A stretch of 64,000 nucleotides of DNA, from contig MKTT01000073.1 of the NCBI GenBank assembly GCA_001898385.1, forward strand, positions 38,469 through 102,468. Direction: 5' to 3'. The notes under the pieces are model-generated. The model was given only the letters and a program-made list of their open reading frames with translations. It made no database searches and was not told the origin of the DNA. Below, one piece after another: positions 1 through 9,826 of this stretch (position 1 is its first letter; the number at the start of each line of letters is the position of its first letter). Both the position numbers and the translations under genes were made by a program. The stretch comes from Planctomycetales bacterium 71-10. Lineage in GTDB: Bacteria > Planctomycetota > Planctomycetia > Isosphaerales > Isosphaeraceae.

Positions 1-1227
1 CGCTCGGCCGCGGCCCAGGTCGCCCTGCTGTATCACGACGACGCCTTGTGGAAGCAGGCCGTCGACGGCCCGTTCGGCGTCCGGCAGCAGGTCCGCGAGG
101 GGATCACCGGCGACTACCTCTGGTACGAGCAGTCGCTCGGCTACAACACCTACACGGCTTCCGCCCTGATGCCGCTGTTCGAGGCCGCATGGCTGGCCGG
201 CCGCGCGGGGGAGCTGCGCGAGGAGATGCTCTGCGTGCAGAACCTGATCCTCGCCCCGATGGCCCTGCGGTTCCCCGACGGCCGCCTCCCCACCCCCGCG
301 GATCAGAACGGCACCGGCAGGGTCCCCAACCGCAGCAACCTGGCCGACGCCGCCCGCCTGTTTCCCAACCCGATCGGCCTGGAGGAAGCGGCCGGGCGGC
401 GGTCCTGGGCGACGCTCGTCGACCCGTCGCCCGCCCCGCCCGGCGACCGCTACGTCCTCCCGCCGGTCGTCTCGCGCGACCTGGAGTCGAGCCGCATGGC
501 CGTGCTGGCGGCCGATGGCTGGCAGGTCTTCTTCCACTACGGCCAGCTCACACCGTCGCACGCGCAGGCCGAGGCCCTGAACTTCGAGGCGACCTATCGG
601 GGCGTCGACGTGACCCACGACCCGGGGACGGTCGGCTACGGCTCGCCGCTGCACAAGGGCTGGTATCGCACGGCCCCCGCGCACAACGTCCCGATGGTCG
701 ACGGCCGAGGCCAGGTCGGCTGGGACCCGGGCGAACGCTCGGCCTTCTCGACGACCTCCATCGCCGCCGCCCAACCGCGCTACGGCCCGGACGCGACGGC
801 CTCGCGCCGGCTCGCCATCGAGGGCGGCAGGCTCGTCGACGAGGCGACCGTCGAGGCCCCGCACGCGAATGCCGGCGATTCGCACCACGCCGGCCTGACG
901 CTGCACGTCCAGGGCCGCGTGGAAATCCCCGAGTCGTTCCGCGCCGATCCCTCCTTCGCCGAATCGCGGCCCGACCCGTTCCGGCACTGGAAAGACGCCC
1001 GGACCGCGACGTCCACCGACCGGGCCGAGTTCGTCGTCGCCTACCCGAAGGGCGTCCGGATCCGCGTGGTTTTCGAGACGCCGGGCCCGTTCCGCGTCAC
1101 CCTGGCGAACACCCCCGACGCGCCCCCGAAACGTCGCGAATCCTTCTACCTGGAAACCGACGCCCCGAAGGCCGTCTTCCGCACGACCTTCGAGCCGCTG
1201 GAGGGCGAGGGCAAGCCGAGACCGTGA
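1..1227 (+). CDS. Heparinase II/III family polysaccharide lyase, 3' part
   Basis: The reading frame is open from the first base, so the N-terminus lies outside the window; 408 residues are visible. A helical part with WYEQSLGYNTYT resembles the toroid end of heparinase II/III-type lyases. It is followed by a beta-sandwich region with the pattern NFEATYRGVDVTHDPGTVGY, then WYRTAPAHN, matching the family's DPGT...Y and S/T-x-x-HN-x-x-x-VDG elements. Such enzymes cleave uronic-acid-containing polysaccharides by beta-elimination, usually in the periplasm or outside the cell. The true substrate cannot be told from this part. The gene ends 171 bp before the 3' end of the convergent CRTAC1 gene, and the gap carries a REP-like repeat. 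Confidence 0.75.
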   Translation, partial: RSAAAQVALLYHDDALWKQAVDGPFGVRQQVREGITGDYLWYEQSLGYNTYTASALMPLFEAAWLAGRAGELREEMLCVQNLILAPMALRFPDGRLPTPADQNGTGRVPNRSNLADAARLFPNPIGLEEAAGRRSWATLVDPSPAPPGDRYVLPPVVSRDLESSRMAVLAADGWQVFFHYGQLTPSHAQAEALNFEATYRGVDVTHDPGTVGYGSPLHKGWYRTAPAHNVPMVDGRGQVGWDPGERSAFSTTSIAAAQPRYGPDATASRRLAIEGGRLVDEATVEAPHANAGDSHHAGLTLHVQGRVEIPESFRADPSFAESRPDPFRHWKDARTATSTDRAEFVVAYPKGVRIRVVFETPGPFRVTLANTPDAPPKRRESFYLETDAPKAVFRTTFEPLEGEGKPRP

Positions 1228-1267
1228 AGGTGCAGGCCCATCGCGAGAAGTCCGCCGAAGCCCGCGT

Positions 1268-1369
1268 CGGCCCGATCGGGCGGTCTTCGGATCCCGATGG
1301 CGACCGTGCTTCGCGTCCCCCTCATCTGACGCCTTCGGCGTCTGTCTTCCCCCGCGAGGGGGGAAGACG
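1268..1369. repeat. REP-like intergenic repeat, single copy (family A)
   Basis: A roughly 100-bp element between convergent genes. It contains two hairpins: a short one at 1328-1342 (GACGCC-TTC-GGCGTC) and a longer one at about 1346-1366 (CTTCCCCC/GGGGGGAAG). A close copy occurs at 6281-6382, including the leading cggcccgatcgggcgg segment. It could act as a bidirectional transcription end between the two genes, but that is inference. Confidence 0.75.
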
Positions 1370-1398
1370 TCACACCGTTGGATCTTCGTTGCAGTCGC

Positions 1399-3369
1399 TC
1401 ACTTCGCCTCGGCCTTGGCGGCCTCGCCGCCGGCCTTGCCCTTGATGCGGGGCTGGCCGTAGGGCATGGTCACGGGGGCGTCGGCGGGCTCGACGAGCTT
1501 GTGCTCCTTGTCGAGTTCGGGCCTGTCCAGGACCGTGACGCGGCCGGTGGGCCAGACGAGGGTCAGCTTGTCGATGGGGCCCTCGCCGACGCCGATGGTG
1601 AGTCGGGGGTCGTTGGACGATTCCATGCTCACGCCCCCCTTGCGCTGGCGGTAGATGGTGCGCCCCGGGGTCTCGACGATCGCCAGCGCGCCGACGGCGT
1701 CGCGGCTGCTCTTGGTCCCCTGGAGTGCCAGGCGGATCCAATGGTGCTTGGTCGGCGTGTCGTTGCGGAGGACGGCGGCCGGGCGGTCCTTGTCATTGAC
1801 GACGATGTCGACGTCGCCGTCGTCGTCGAGGTCGCCGAAGGCCGCGCCGCGGCCGACGTACTTGCCTTCGAAGTAGGGGCCGGCGTCGCGCGTGGCCAGG
1901 CGGAACCGCTTGCCGTGGTCGTTGCGGAAGAGGAGCGGCGGCTCCTCGTAGTCGATCGGCTGGCCGAGGAGGCGGCGGTTGTCGTCGACGTGGCCGTTGG
2001 TCGTGAAGACGTCGGGCCAGCCGTCGGCGTCGAAGTCGACCAGCCCGGTCCCCCAGCTCACGAACGGCATGGAGTCGGAGGCCAGGCCGAAGTACGGGGT
2101 GTTGTCGAAGAAGCCCGCCTTGCCGAGGTTCTGGTACAGCGTGTTGTACTCGTGGGCGAAGTTGGTGACGAACAGCTCGGGCAGGCCGTCGCCGTCGACG
2201 TCCTCCGCGTCCACGCCCATCCCCGACTGCGCCGAGCCGTGGTAATCGAACGCCGCGCCGGACAGCTCGGTGGCGTCGTCGAAGGTGCCGTCGCCGCGGT
2301 TGATGAACAGGAAGTTGGGGGTCATGTCGTTGGCGACGTACAGGTCGACCAGGCCGTCGTCGTTGACGTCGACGGAGACCACGCCGAAGCCGTGGCCGTC
2401 GGAGCGCGGGCGCGGGACGCGCTTCTTGGCGCCGGAGGGCTCGTCGACCTCGGCGGTGATGACCTGGTCGTAGACGTCGGTGAAGGTGCCGTCGCCGTTG
2501 TTGCGGTAGAAGAAGTGGGGGACGCCGACGACCGTGCGCGGCGAGGCGTAGAGCCAGATCTTCTTCTCCGGGTCGCCGACGCGGTGGTGGTCCTCCGGGT
2601 AGTTCCAGCGGCCGTAGTTGGAGACGTAGAGGTCCAGGTCGCCGTCGTTGTCGTAGTCGATCGTCGCCCCGCCCGAGGACCACGACGCCCTGTCGACGCC
2701 CGCCTCCTTGGAGACGTCCTTGAACGTGCCGTCGCCGTTGTTGCGGTAGAGGACGTTCGCGCCGTAGTTGCAGAGGAAGACGTCCTGGTCGCCGTCGTTA
2801 TCCAGGTCGCCGACGATGATCCCGTGGCAGAAGCCGCGGTAGCCCAGGCCGGACTTCTCCGTGACGTCTTCGAACTTGCCGCCGCCCAGGTTCTTGAACA
2901 GTCGGTTCGGGCCCTTCACGGCCGTCCCCAGCGGGAGGACGGTCTGGGAGGCGAAGTAGAGGTCCATGCGGCCGTCGCCGTCGTGGTCGAAGATCGCCAC
3001 GCCCGAGCCGTTGGCGGTGGGATAGTGCTTCTCCTCGACCATGCCGGAGAAGTGGACGAAGTCGACGCCCGACTCCTTGGCGACCTCGGCGAAGCGGAAG
3101 GGGCTGGGCTCGGCCTGCTTGGAGAGCGTGACGGTCTCGGACATGAGGGTGACGCGGTCCCCCTCGATCCCGGAGACCGCCTGGGCCGGCTTCTTGGCCT
3201 CGGCGGCCCTGGTGGGGCGCTTCTTCTCGCCCTTGGCGGGTGCCGAGGCGGCCCCCCGGCCGGTCGCGGGGCCCTCGCCGCCCCCCCCGCAGCCCGCCGC
3301 GGCCAGGGCCGCGAAGGCGCACAACCAGGCCCGGACGGGCGTCGATCGCGTCGTGGATCGCATGGACAT
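1399..3369 (-). CDS. CRTAC1 family lipoprotein (FG-GAP/VCBS repeats + ASPIC/UnbV)
   Basis: A 656-residue secreted protein. The ATG at 3369 is preferred because it is followed by a signal sequence ending in a lipobox (LCAFAALAAAGC), so it should be lipid-anchored; the frame runs further upstream only as an extension. At least seven FG-GAP-like calcium-binding motifs follow, such as DHDGDGRMDLYF, DLDNDGDQDVFL and DFDADGWPDVFT, as expected of a beta-propeller. The last ~100 residues (HHWIRLALQGTKSSRDAVGA ... VWPTG) are an ASPIC/UnbV domain. Function in planctomycetes is unknown; a surface binding or adhesion role is a guess. It is divergent from the secreted protein at 3859 and is one of three proteins of this architecture in the window. 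Confidence 0.85.
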   Translation of the reverse strand: MSMRSTTRSTPVRAWLCAFAALAAAGCGGGGEGPATGRGAASAPAKGEKKRPTRAAEAKKPAQAVSGIEGDRVTLMSETVTLSKQAEPSPFRFAEVAKESGVDFVHFSGMVEEKHYPTANGSGVAIFDHDGDGRMDLYFASQTVLPLGTAVKGPNRLFKNLGGGKFEDVTEKSGLGYRGFCHGIIVGDLDNDGDQDVFLCNYGANVLYRNNGDGTFKDVSKEAGVDRASWSSGGATIDYDNDGDLDLYVSNYGRWNYPEDHHRVGDPEKKIWLYASPRTVVGVPHFFYRNNGDGTFTDVYDQVITAEVDEPSGAKKRVPRPRSDGHGFGVVSVDVNDDGLVDLYVANDMTPNFLFINRGDGTFDDATELSGAAFDYHGSAQSGMGVDAEDVDGDGLPELFVTNFAHEYNTLYQNLGKAGFFDNTPYFGLASDSMPFVSWGTGLVDFDADGWPDVFTTNGHVDDNRRLLGQPIDYEEPPLLFRNDHGKRFRLATRDAGPYFEGKYVGRGAAFGDLDDDGDVDIVVNDKDRPAAVLRNDTPTKHHWIRLALQGTKSSRDAVGALAIVETPGRTIYRQRKGGVSMESSNDPRLTIGVGEGPIDKLTLVWPTGRVTVLDRPELDKEHKLVEPADAPVTMPYGQPRIKGKAGGEAAKAEAK

Positions 3370-3858
3370 ACAGTCTCCGTCGACCGCCCTCGGCCGTCGC
3401 TGGACGAAATTATGGATCGCGAATGAAGTCCGAGATCGGACGCCGTGCGGCTCCGAATCCCACGACCGGCGCGGCCCCTCGCACCCGACGGGCCGGCCCC
3501 TGGATCGTATCACGGCCCCCCCGCGGTTGAGAACGGGCCCGTCGTCGGCGCGGGCGGCGACGATTCTCCGCGACTGGAACGCCGTTCGCATTGGCCCGGT
3601 CGCCATGAACGGCAAATGTCGCCCAACCCTCGCGGACGCCGATCGCGGGGACGGCGACGTCCTTACGCACATGGTACAGTCTGTGTATCTTGCGGCGAGG
3701 CGTCCGGGGACGATTCCTTACATCCGTTGGGACGGTCAGGTCGCGACGCCCGCGTCGCCGATCGGCCGGGAATCGGTCAACCGGGACGTCGCACGCACGC
3801 GATAGAGCGTCTTACGGGCCCTCGCGCCGGGGCGCGTCATCAACCTGGGAGTGAACCT
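3370..3858. other. Divergent intergenic region, 489 bp
   Basis: No gene with coding support. It should hold the promoters of the divergent CRTAC1 lipoprotein and the secreted protein at 3859; one possible promoter for the latter is listed separately. Confidence 0.6.
3663..3691 (+). promoter_or_regulatory. Possible sigma-70-type promoter for the gene at 3859
   Basis: TTACGC (3663-3668), a 17-bp spacer, and TATCTT (3686-3691). Both boxes are partial matches to consensus, in an otherwise very GC-rich region about 170 bp before the start codon. The assignment rests on spacing and base composition only. Confidence 0.3.
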
Positions 3859-6096
3859 ATGCAACGTCTGGTGCCGACCGCGTTCCTGGGGGCGATGGCC
3901 CTCGCCCTGGGGACCTTCGGAGGGTCGCGCCTCTCGGCCGCGCCGGCCCCCTCGACCTACGCGAACGTCGAGAAGGCGATCAAGGACGTCACGGACGCCT
4001 GGTCGAACCCCGAACGGCCCAAGGATCCCAACGCCCCCGGGTGGGGCCTGTTCTTCGACGCGATCCGGACCCAGCTCAAGGCGTACACGGACGCCCAGAC
4101 GCCGGAGGACCGCCTCGTCCCGCTCAACCAGCTCTACCAGATGTCGGCCGCGATGGCGCCCGTCCCCTGGCAGCCCGCCCAGACGATCCGCGAGGAGCTG
4201 CGGGCGTGGCTCCGCCCGCGAGTCCGGCTCGCCTGGGCCGAGCGCCGCATCAACGACCGCCTGGCGAGCCTGCCGCCGACGAGCGACCCCGCCGTCGACG
4301 CGAACCGGAAGAAGTGGGCGTCGTTCGTGGGCGAGGACCTGGGCAAGGCCCTGACGAGATACCAGTCGGCGGGCAACGTCACGCAGCGTCAGGAGGGGTT
4401 GAAGGAGATCCACCGCACGCTGGCCTCGCTGGGCGAGCGGAACGCGACCCAGCCGTGGCAGCCCGCGGCGGAGCTCCAGGACGCCATCAACGGCCTGTTC
4501 AACCAGCCGAACCTGGACATCACGGCCGACGTCTCCATCGTCCAGCCGATCTTCGACAACAACCTGGTGACGACCGGGCCCATCTACCGCAAGGGCTACT
4601 GGTCGCAGGTGACGGCCGGCCCCAAGACGGGCTTCGGCCTCCTGCCCAGCGACCAGGGGATCGCGTTCTACAACAGCCAGGCCCTCACCAGCACGACGCC
4701 GATCACCGATTTCCAGAACCAGATCGCGGCCGACCCCCAGGGCCAGCGGGCGGCGAAGATGTACCAGTTCTCGGCCACCAGCTTCGACTGGGCCGAGCAG
4801 ACGATCTACGCTCTCATCAGCACCTCGGGCCTGTCGCTGACGCCGGCCTCGACGCACAACGTCAACATCCAGGTCTGCTCCGCGCCCCAGCCTGGCGGCG
4901 GCCTGACCCGGGCCATCGCCGGCCTGGTCGGATACGGCCAGGACCGCATCAATAACGAGGTCTATCGGAACGCCCTCCCCCAGTTCCAGGCCCGCATCCC
5001 CCAGGAGGCCCAGGAGGAGGCCCAGGAGCGCATCGCCGGCGAGCTGGCCCAGCGGAACGCCAACATCCAGCGATTCCTGATCGGCAACGACATCCTGGCG
5101 ATCCAGGAGTTCCTGGTCTCCGGCCTGTCGCTGCGGTCGCGGCCGGATGCGGTGTACGTCGGCGGCCTGTTCCAGTCCCGCGACGGCCAGGTCCAGCGCG
5201 GGGCCGACGCGCCGCAGCCGGCCCGGCTCGCCGCCCCCGACGCCGGCCTGACCGCCGACATCCACGTCGGCTCGGTCCTGACCAGCGCGGTCGACGCCCT
5301 GTTCCGCCGGCCCGGCGTCCAGGAGCTTCAGAACTTCATGATCGTCACCCACGACGTCCCCCCCGGCACGCCGCCGGCCCAGGCCGTGACCGTGACGAAG
5401 AACGCCGACTTCCCGACCTACCTGAAGGCCGTCGACGAGGCCCGCGCGGCGAACAACCCCAAGGTCCAGGCCATCCGGATCCGCCGGCCGTCGCAGCCCC
5501 CCGAGTTCGCCGCCGACGCCCGCGGCTTCCTCGTCGCGCTGGTGAAGGACGTCGAGATCGACGTCCCCGCCCCCGACCCCAACAGCCAGGCGGGCTCGGC
5601 CGTCGGGGCCAACGCCAAGGTCCTGCGCATCAAGCTGCCGCAGACGGAGATCGCCCTTTCCTACCAGGTCGAGCCCCGCGCGGCCGACTCGTACCACGTC
5701 CACGCGAAGATCGAGGACATCACCGTCCCGACCAACGCCGAGGTCGTGGCGATCAACGAATCGGAGTCGGACGCGCGGCCGCTGAACCGCTTCAGCGGGG
5801 CGCTGGTCATCACGGCCCTGCTGGGCAAGCTGCGGACCCAGCCGATCGACACCGACCTGAACAACGTCCGGATCCCCGGGCTGGCGATCACCTCGGTCTC
5901 GCCGGTCGACCCCTCGGGCTGGATGCGGATCAACCTCGCCCGCACGGCCGAGCCGGTGGCGGTCCCGCCCGTCGTCCCGCCGCCGATCGACCCGCAATCC
6001 CAGCCGATCTCGCCCGAGGCGGCTCCCGCCGCCGCGACGTTCCCGGTCCAGGTCGAGGTCCCGGCCCAGGCCGCCGTGGTGACCGAGGGCGACTGA
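3859..6096 (+). CDS. Secreted protein of unknown function, 745 aa
   Basis: The ATG at 3859 has a GGGAG ribosome site 8 bp upstream and opens a classical signal peptide (MQRLVPTAFLGAMALALGTF ... LSAAPA). The mature protein starts with ~180 mostly helical residues (YANVEKAIKDVTDAW and repeats of similar spacing), then a mixed region with VSIVQPIFDNNLVTTGPIYR and an Ala/Gln/Glu-rich helical stretch (QEEAQERIAGELAQRNANIQ). The C-terminal third looks beta-rich and ends in a Pro/Val-rich tail. I do not recognise a known domain. The gene stands alone, followed by a good intrinsic terminator, so it is probably monocistronic. Confidence 0.8.
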   Translation: MQRLVPTAFLGAMALALGTFGGSRLSAAPAPSTYANVEKAIKDVTDAWSNPERPKDPNAPGWGLFFDAIRTQLKAYTDAQTPEDRLVPLNQLYQMSAAMAPVPWQPAQTIREELRAWLRPRVRLAWAERRINDRLASLPPTSDPAVDANRKKWASFVGEDLGKALTRYQSAGNVTQRQEGLKEIHRTLASLGERNATQPWQPAAELQDAINGLFNQPNLDITADVSIVQPIFDNNLVTTGPIYRKGYWSQVTAGPKTGFGLLPSDQGIAFYNSQALTSTTPITDFQNQIAADPQGQRAAKMYQFSATSFDWAEQTIYALISTSGLSLTPASTHNVNIQVCSAPQPGGGLTRAIAGLVGYGQDRINNEVYRNALPQFQARIPQEAQEEAQERIAGELAQRNANIQRFLIGNDILAIQEFLVSGLSLRSRPDAVYVGGLFQSRDGQVQRGADAPQPARLAAPDAGLTADIHVGSVLTSAVDALFRRPGVQELQNFMIVTHDVPPGTPPAQAVTVTKNADFPTYLKAVDEARAANNPKVQAIRIRRPSQPPEFAADARGFLVALVKDVEIDVPAPDPNSQAGSAVGANAKVLRIKLPQTEIALSYQVEPRAADSYHVHAKIEDITVPTNAEVVAINESESDARPLNRFSGALVITALLGKLRTQPIDTDLNNVRIPGLAITSVSPVDPSGWMRINLARTAEPVAVPPVVPPPIDPQSQPISPEAAPAAATFPVQVEVPAQAAVVTEGD

Positions 6097-6130
6097 CCGC
6101 AGGGACGTTCGGATTCGGACAACACACCCG

Positions 6131-6162
6131 GCCGAGGCACCCCGGGGCGCCTCGGCTTTTTG
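6131..6162 (+). terminator. Rho-independent terminator
   Basis: GCCGAGGC and GCCTCGGC form an 8-bp stem around a short GC-rich loop, followed at once by TTTTT. It lies 34 bp after the stop codon of the secreted protein gene. Confidence 0.85.
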
Positions 6163-6200
6163 CTGAACGTCCCGGAGTTTGGGGCAGCCATCATGACGGC

Positions 6201-6382
6201 CTTCCCCCCTCGCGGGGGAAGGTGGCCCGGAGGGCCGGATGAGGGGGAAGACGAGCAGGACGGCCGTCGGGAGCCCGAAGCGGCCCGATCGGGCGGGCTT
6301 TCGAATCCCGACGATGCTCGTGCTTCGCGTCCCCCTCATCTGACCCCTGCGGGGTCTGTCTTCCCCCGCGAGGGGGGAAGAC
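6201..6382. repeat. Inverted pair of REP-like repeats (REPIN-like)
   Basis: Two copies of the CTTCCCCC-hairpin repeat face each other: 6201-6250 in one orientation and 6281-6382 in the other. The right copy matches the repeat at 1268-1369, but its small hairpin at 6342-6356 is GACCCC-TGC-GGGGTC instead of GACGCC-TTC-GGCGTC, so both stem strands changed together. The pair fills most of the gap between the secreted protein and threonine aldolase genes; nothing coding is seen there. Confidence 0.8.
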
Positions 6383-6432
6383 CGTCGTCATCGCAGGCCG
6401 CCCCAAAATCCGGGACGATCACGCCTTTTGCG

Positions 6433-7497
<1,065 letters not shown>

Positions 7498-7878
7498 CAG
7501 CGGGCCTCTCTTGAACGTGGTGCGGTGTCGTCGAGATTTTGATTGTCCGCCCGCAACGTCCGCCGGGTCAATCGGTCGACGCGACGCCCGCTTTGGCGTA
7601 TCCTTGGCCTTTCGCGCCCGACCCGCCCCATGGACGACTCCTCGCCCGCTCCTCCCCTCGTGGGAGAAGGGGGCCCGAAGGGCCGGATGAGGGGGCCGGA
7701 ACCGAGCGCCGTAGCCCCGACTCCCACGCCCGCCGAGACCGCCGCCGGGCCGATCTCGCATCGCCGATCGCCCCCCTCATCCGGCCTTCGGCCACCTTCT
7801 CCCACGAGGGGAGAAGGATGATCGTCGTCGGCCTGGGGGTGGACTCGACGGACGTCCAATCCTCAAGGACCCGCCCGG
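7498..7878. other. Intergenic region dominated by repeats, 381 bp
   Basis: Divergent region between threonine aldolase and the UbiD-family gene. An inverted pair of REP-like repeats occupies 7650-7817. I see no coding signal and no convincing promoter for either gene. Confidence 0.6.
7650..7817. repeat. Second inverted pair of REP-like repeats
   Basis: The left arm at 7650-7695 reads cctcccctcgtgggagaagg and then gggcccgaagggccggatga. The right arm at 7771-7817 is its near reverse complement, with ccggccttcggcc as inner hairpin. About 75 bp separate the arms. The elements belong to the same broad family as 6201-6250 but have CTCCC-type rather than CTTCCCCC-type outer stems. Confidence 0.75.
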
Positions 7879-9708
7879 ATGGGCTACCGTTCGCTCGCCG
7901 ATTGCGTCCAGGATCTCCGCCGGACCGGCCGACTCGTGGTCGTCGACCGCGAGGTCGATCCCTATCTGGAGGTCGGCGCGATCCAGCGCCGGGTGTACCA
8001 GGCCGGGGGCCCCGCCCTGCTCTTTCCCAGGGTCAAGGGGACGGCGTTCCCGATGGTCGGCAACCTGTTCGGGACCATCGAGCGGGCCCGCTTCCTGTTC
8101 CGCGACACCCTCGACGCCGTCGCCCGGCTCGTCGAGTTGAAGGTCGACCCGTCGTCCGGCTTCAAACGGCCCTGGCGCTATCGGGGCGTCCCGCGGACCG
8201 GGCTCTCCCTGCTGCCGAAGACGGTCCGGCGGGGGCCGATCCTGGCGCATCAGACGACCGTCTCGAAGCTCCCCGCGCTCACGTCCTGGCCGAAGGACGG
8301 CGGGCCGTTCGTGACGCTGCCGCTGGTCTACACCGAGGATCCCGACCGCCCCGGCCTGGCGAGGTCGAACCTGGGGATGTACCGCGTCCAGCTCTCCGGG
8401 AACGCCTACGAGACCGACCGCGAGGTCGGCCTGCACTACCAGATCCACCGCGGGATCGGCGTCCATCACGCGGCGGCGATCCGCCGCGGCGAGCGCCTGC
8501 GCGTGAACGTGGTCGTCGGCGGGCCCCCCGCGATGACCGTCGCCGCCGTGATGCCGCTGCCGGAGGGGCTGCCGGAGTTGGCCTTCGCCGGGGCGCTCGG
8601 GGGGCGTCGCGTGGCGATGGTCGCGCCGGAGGGCCGGCTGGCGATGCCCGCCGAGGCCGACTTCGTCATCTCCGGCTACATCGACCCCGACGCCCGCAAG
8701 CCCGAAGGGCCGTTCGGCGACCACCTGGGCTATTACAGCCTGGCCCACGACTTCCCGGTGCTGAAGGTCGAACGCGTCTACCATCGCGAGGGGGCCATCT
8801 GGCCGTTCACGACGGTCGGCCGGCCGCCGCAGGAGGACACGTCCTTCGGGGAGCTGATCCACGACCTGACCGGGCCGATCATCCCGACCGTCGTCGCGGG
8901 GCTGCACGCCGTCCACGCCGTCGACGCCGCGGGGGTCCACCCCCTGCTCCTGGCGATCGCGTCGGAGCGCTACGTCCCCTACGCCGAGGTGCGCCGGCCG
9001 CAGGAGATTTTGACCGTCGCCAACGCCGTGCTGGGCCAGGGCCAGCTCTCGCTGGCGAAGTACCTGCTGATCGTCGCCCGCGAGGACGACCCCGGCCTGG
9101 ACGTCCACGACGTCGCCGGCTTCCTCCGCCACCTGCTGGAAAGGGTCGACTGGCGTAACGACCTCCACTTCCAGACCCGGACCACGATCGACACGCTGGA
9201 CTATTCGGGCCACGGCCTGAATCAGGGCTCCAAGCTGGTGATCGCCGCCGCCGGGCCGAGGCGCCGGGAACTCCCGGCCGAGCTTCCCTCCGGCTTGCGC
9301 CTCCCCGACGGCTTCCGCGACGCCCGCCTGGTCCTCCCCGGCGTCCTGGCCGTCGCCGCCCCGAAGTACGACCCGGCCGCGAGGCGGATCGAGGCGTTCA
9401 CGGAGTCGTTCGGCCCCGACGACCCGATCCGGGCGTTCCCGCTGATCGTGCTGGTCGACGACGCCGAGTTCACGGCGCGATCGCTCCGCAACTTCCTGTG
9501 GGTCGTCTTCACGCGATCGAACCCGGCCGCCGACGTCCACGGGATCGGCTCGTTCATCGAGGACAAGCACTGGGGCTGCACCGGCCCCCTGGTGATCGAC
9601 GCCCGCATCAAGCCCCACCACGCCCCCCCCCTGGAGGACGACCCCGACGTCGAGCGCCGCGTCGACGCCCTCGCCGCCCCGGGGGGGCCGCTGCACGGGA
9701 TCTATTGA
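7879..9708 (+). CDS. UbiD family decarboxylase
   Basis: A 609-residue member of the UbiD family, whose enzymes decarboxylate or carboxylate aromatic and unsaturated acids using prenylated FMN. The conserved stretch KPEGPFGDHLGYY (residues ~274-286) and the N-terminal LADCVQDLRRTGRLVVVDRE fit the family. E. coli UbiD is about 500 residues; the extra length here is C-terminal, resembling the longer planctomycete homologues. No ubiX (prFMN maker) is in the window, so the cofactor must come from elsewhere in the genome. The substrate (4-hydroxybenzoate-type in quinone synthesis or another acid) cannot be decided. Confidence 0.85.
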   Translation: MGYRSLADCVQDLRRTGRLVVVDREVDPYLEVGAIQRRVYQAGGPALLFPRVKGTAFPMVGNLFGTIERARFLFRDTLDAVARLVELKVDPSSGFKRPWRYRGVPRTGLSLLPKTVRRGPILAHQTTVSKLPALTSWPKDGGPFVTLPLVYTEDPDRPGLARSNLGMYRVQLSGNAYETDREVGLHYQIHRGIGVHHAAAIRRGERLRVNVVVGGPPAMTVAAVMPLPEGLPELAFAGALGGRRVAMVAPEGRLAMPAEADFVISGYIDPDARKPEGPFGDHLGYYSLAHDFPVLKVERVYHREGAIWPFTTVGRPPQEDTSFGELIHDLTGPIIPTVVAGLHAVHAVDAAGVHPLLLAIASERYVPYAEVRRPQEILTVANAVLGQGQLSLAKYLLIVAREDDPGLDVHDVAGFLRHLLERVDWRNDLHFQTRTTIDTLDYSGHGLNQGSKLVIAAAGPRRRELPAELPSGLRLPDGFRDARLVLPGVLAVAAPKYDPAARRIEAFTESFGPDDPIRAFPLIVLVDDAEFTARSLRNFLWVVFTRSNPAADVHGIGSFIEDKHWGCTGPLVIDARIKPHHAPPLEDDPDVERRVDALAAPGGPLHGIY

Positions 9709-9826
9709 CCCGGGCCGGGGCCCGGCATCGCGATTGCAACGGTGGAACGCGCGGGCCGCGGACCTGGCGGCCCCGGGCGCGTCGTCGCGCCCGCGCCACG
9801 GCCCCGAGCGGAGGTCTTCGTCGACC

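Noticed and set aside
1378..3426. 682-codon open frame on the plus strand
   Set aside because: Antisense to the CRTAC1 lipoprotein; its Val/Asp/Gly periodicity mirrors the FG-GAP repeats on the other strand.
3736..6339. 867-codon open frame on the minus strand
   Set aside because: Antisense to the secreted protein gene; no family motif and typical shadow composition.
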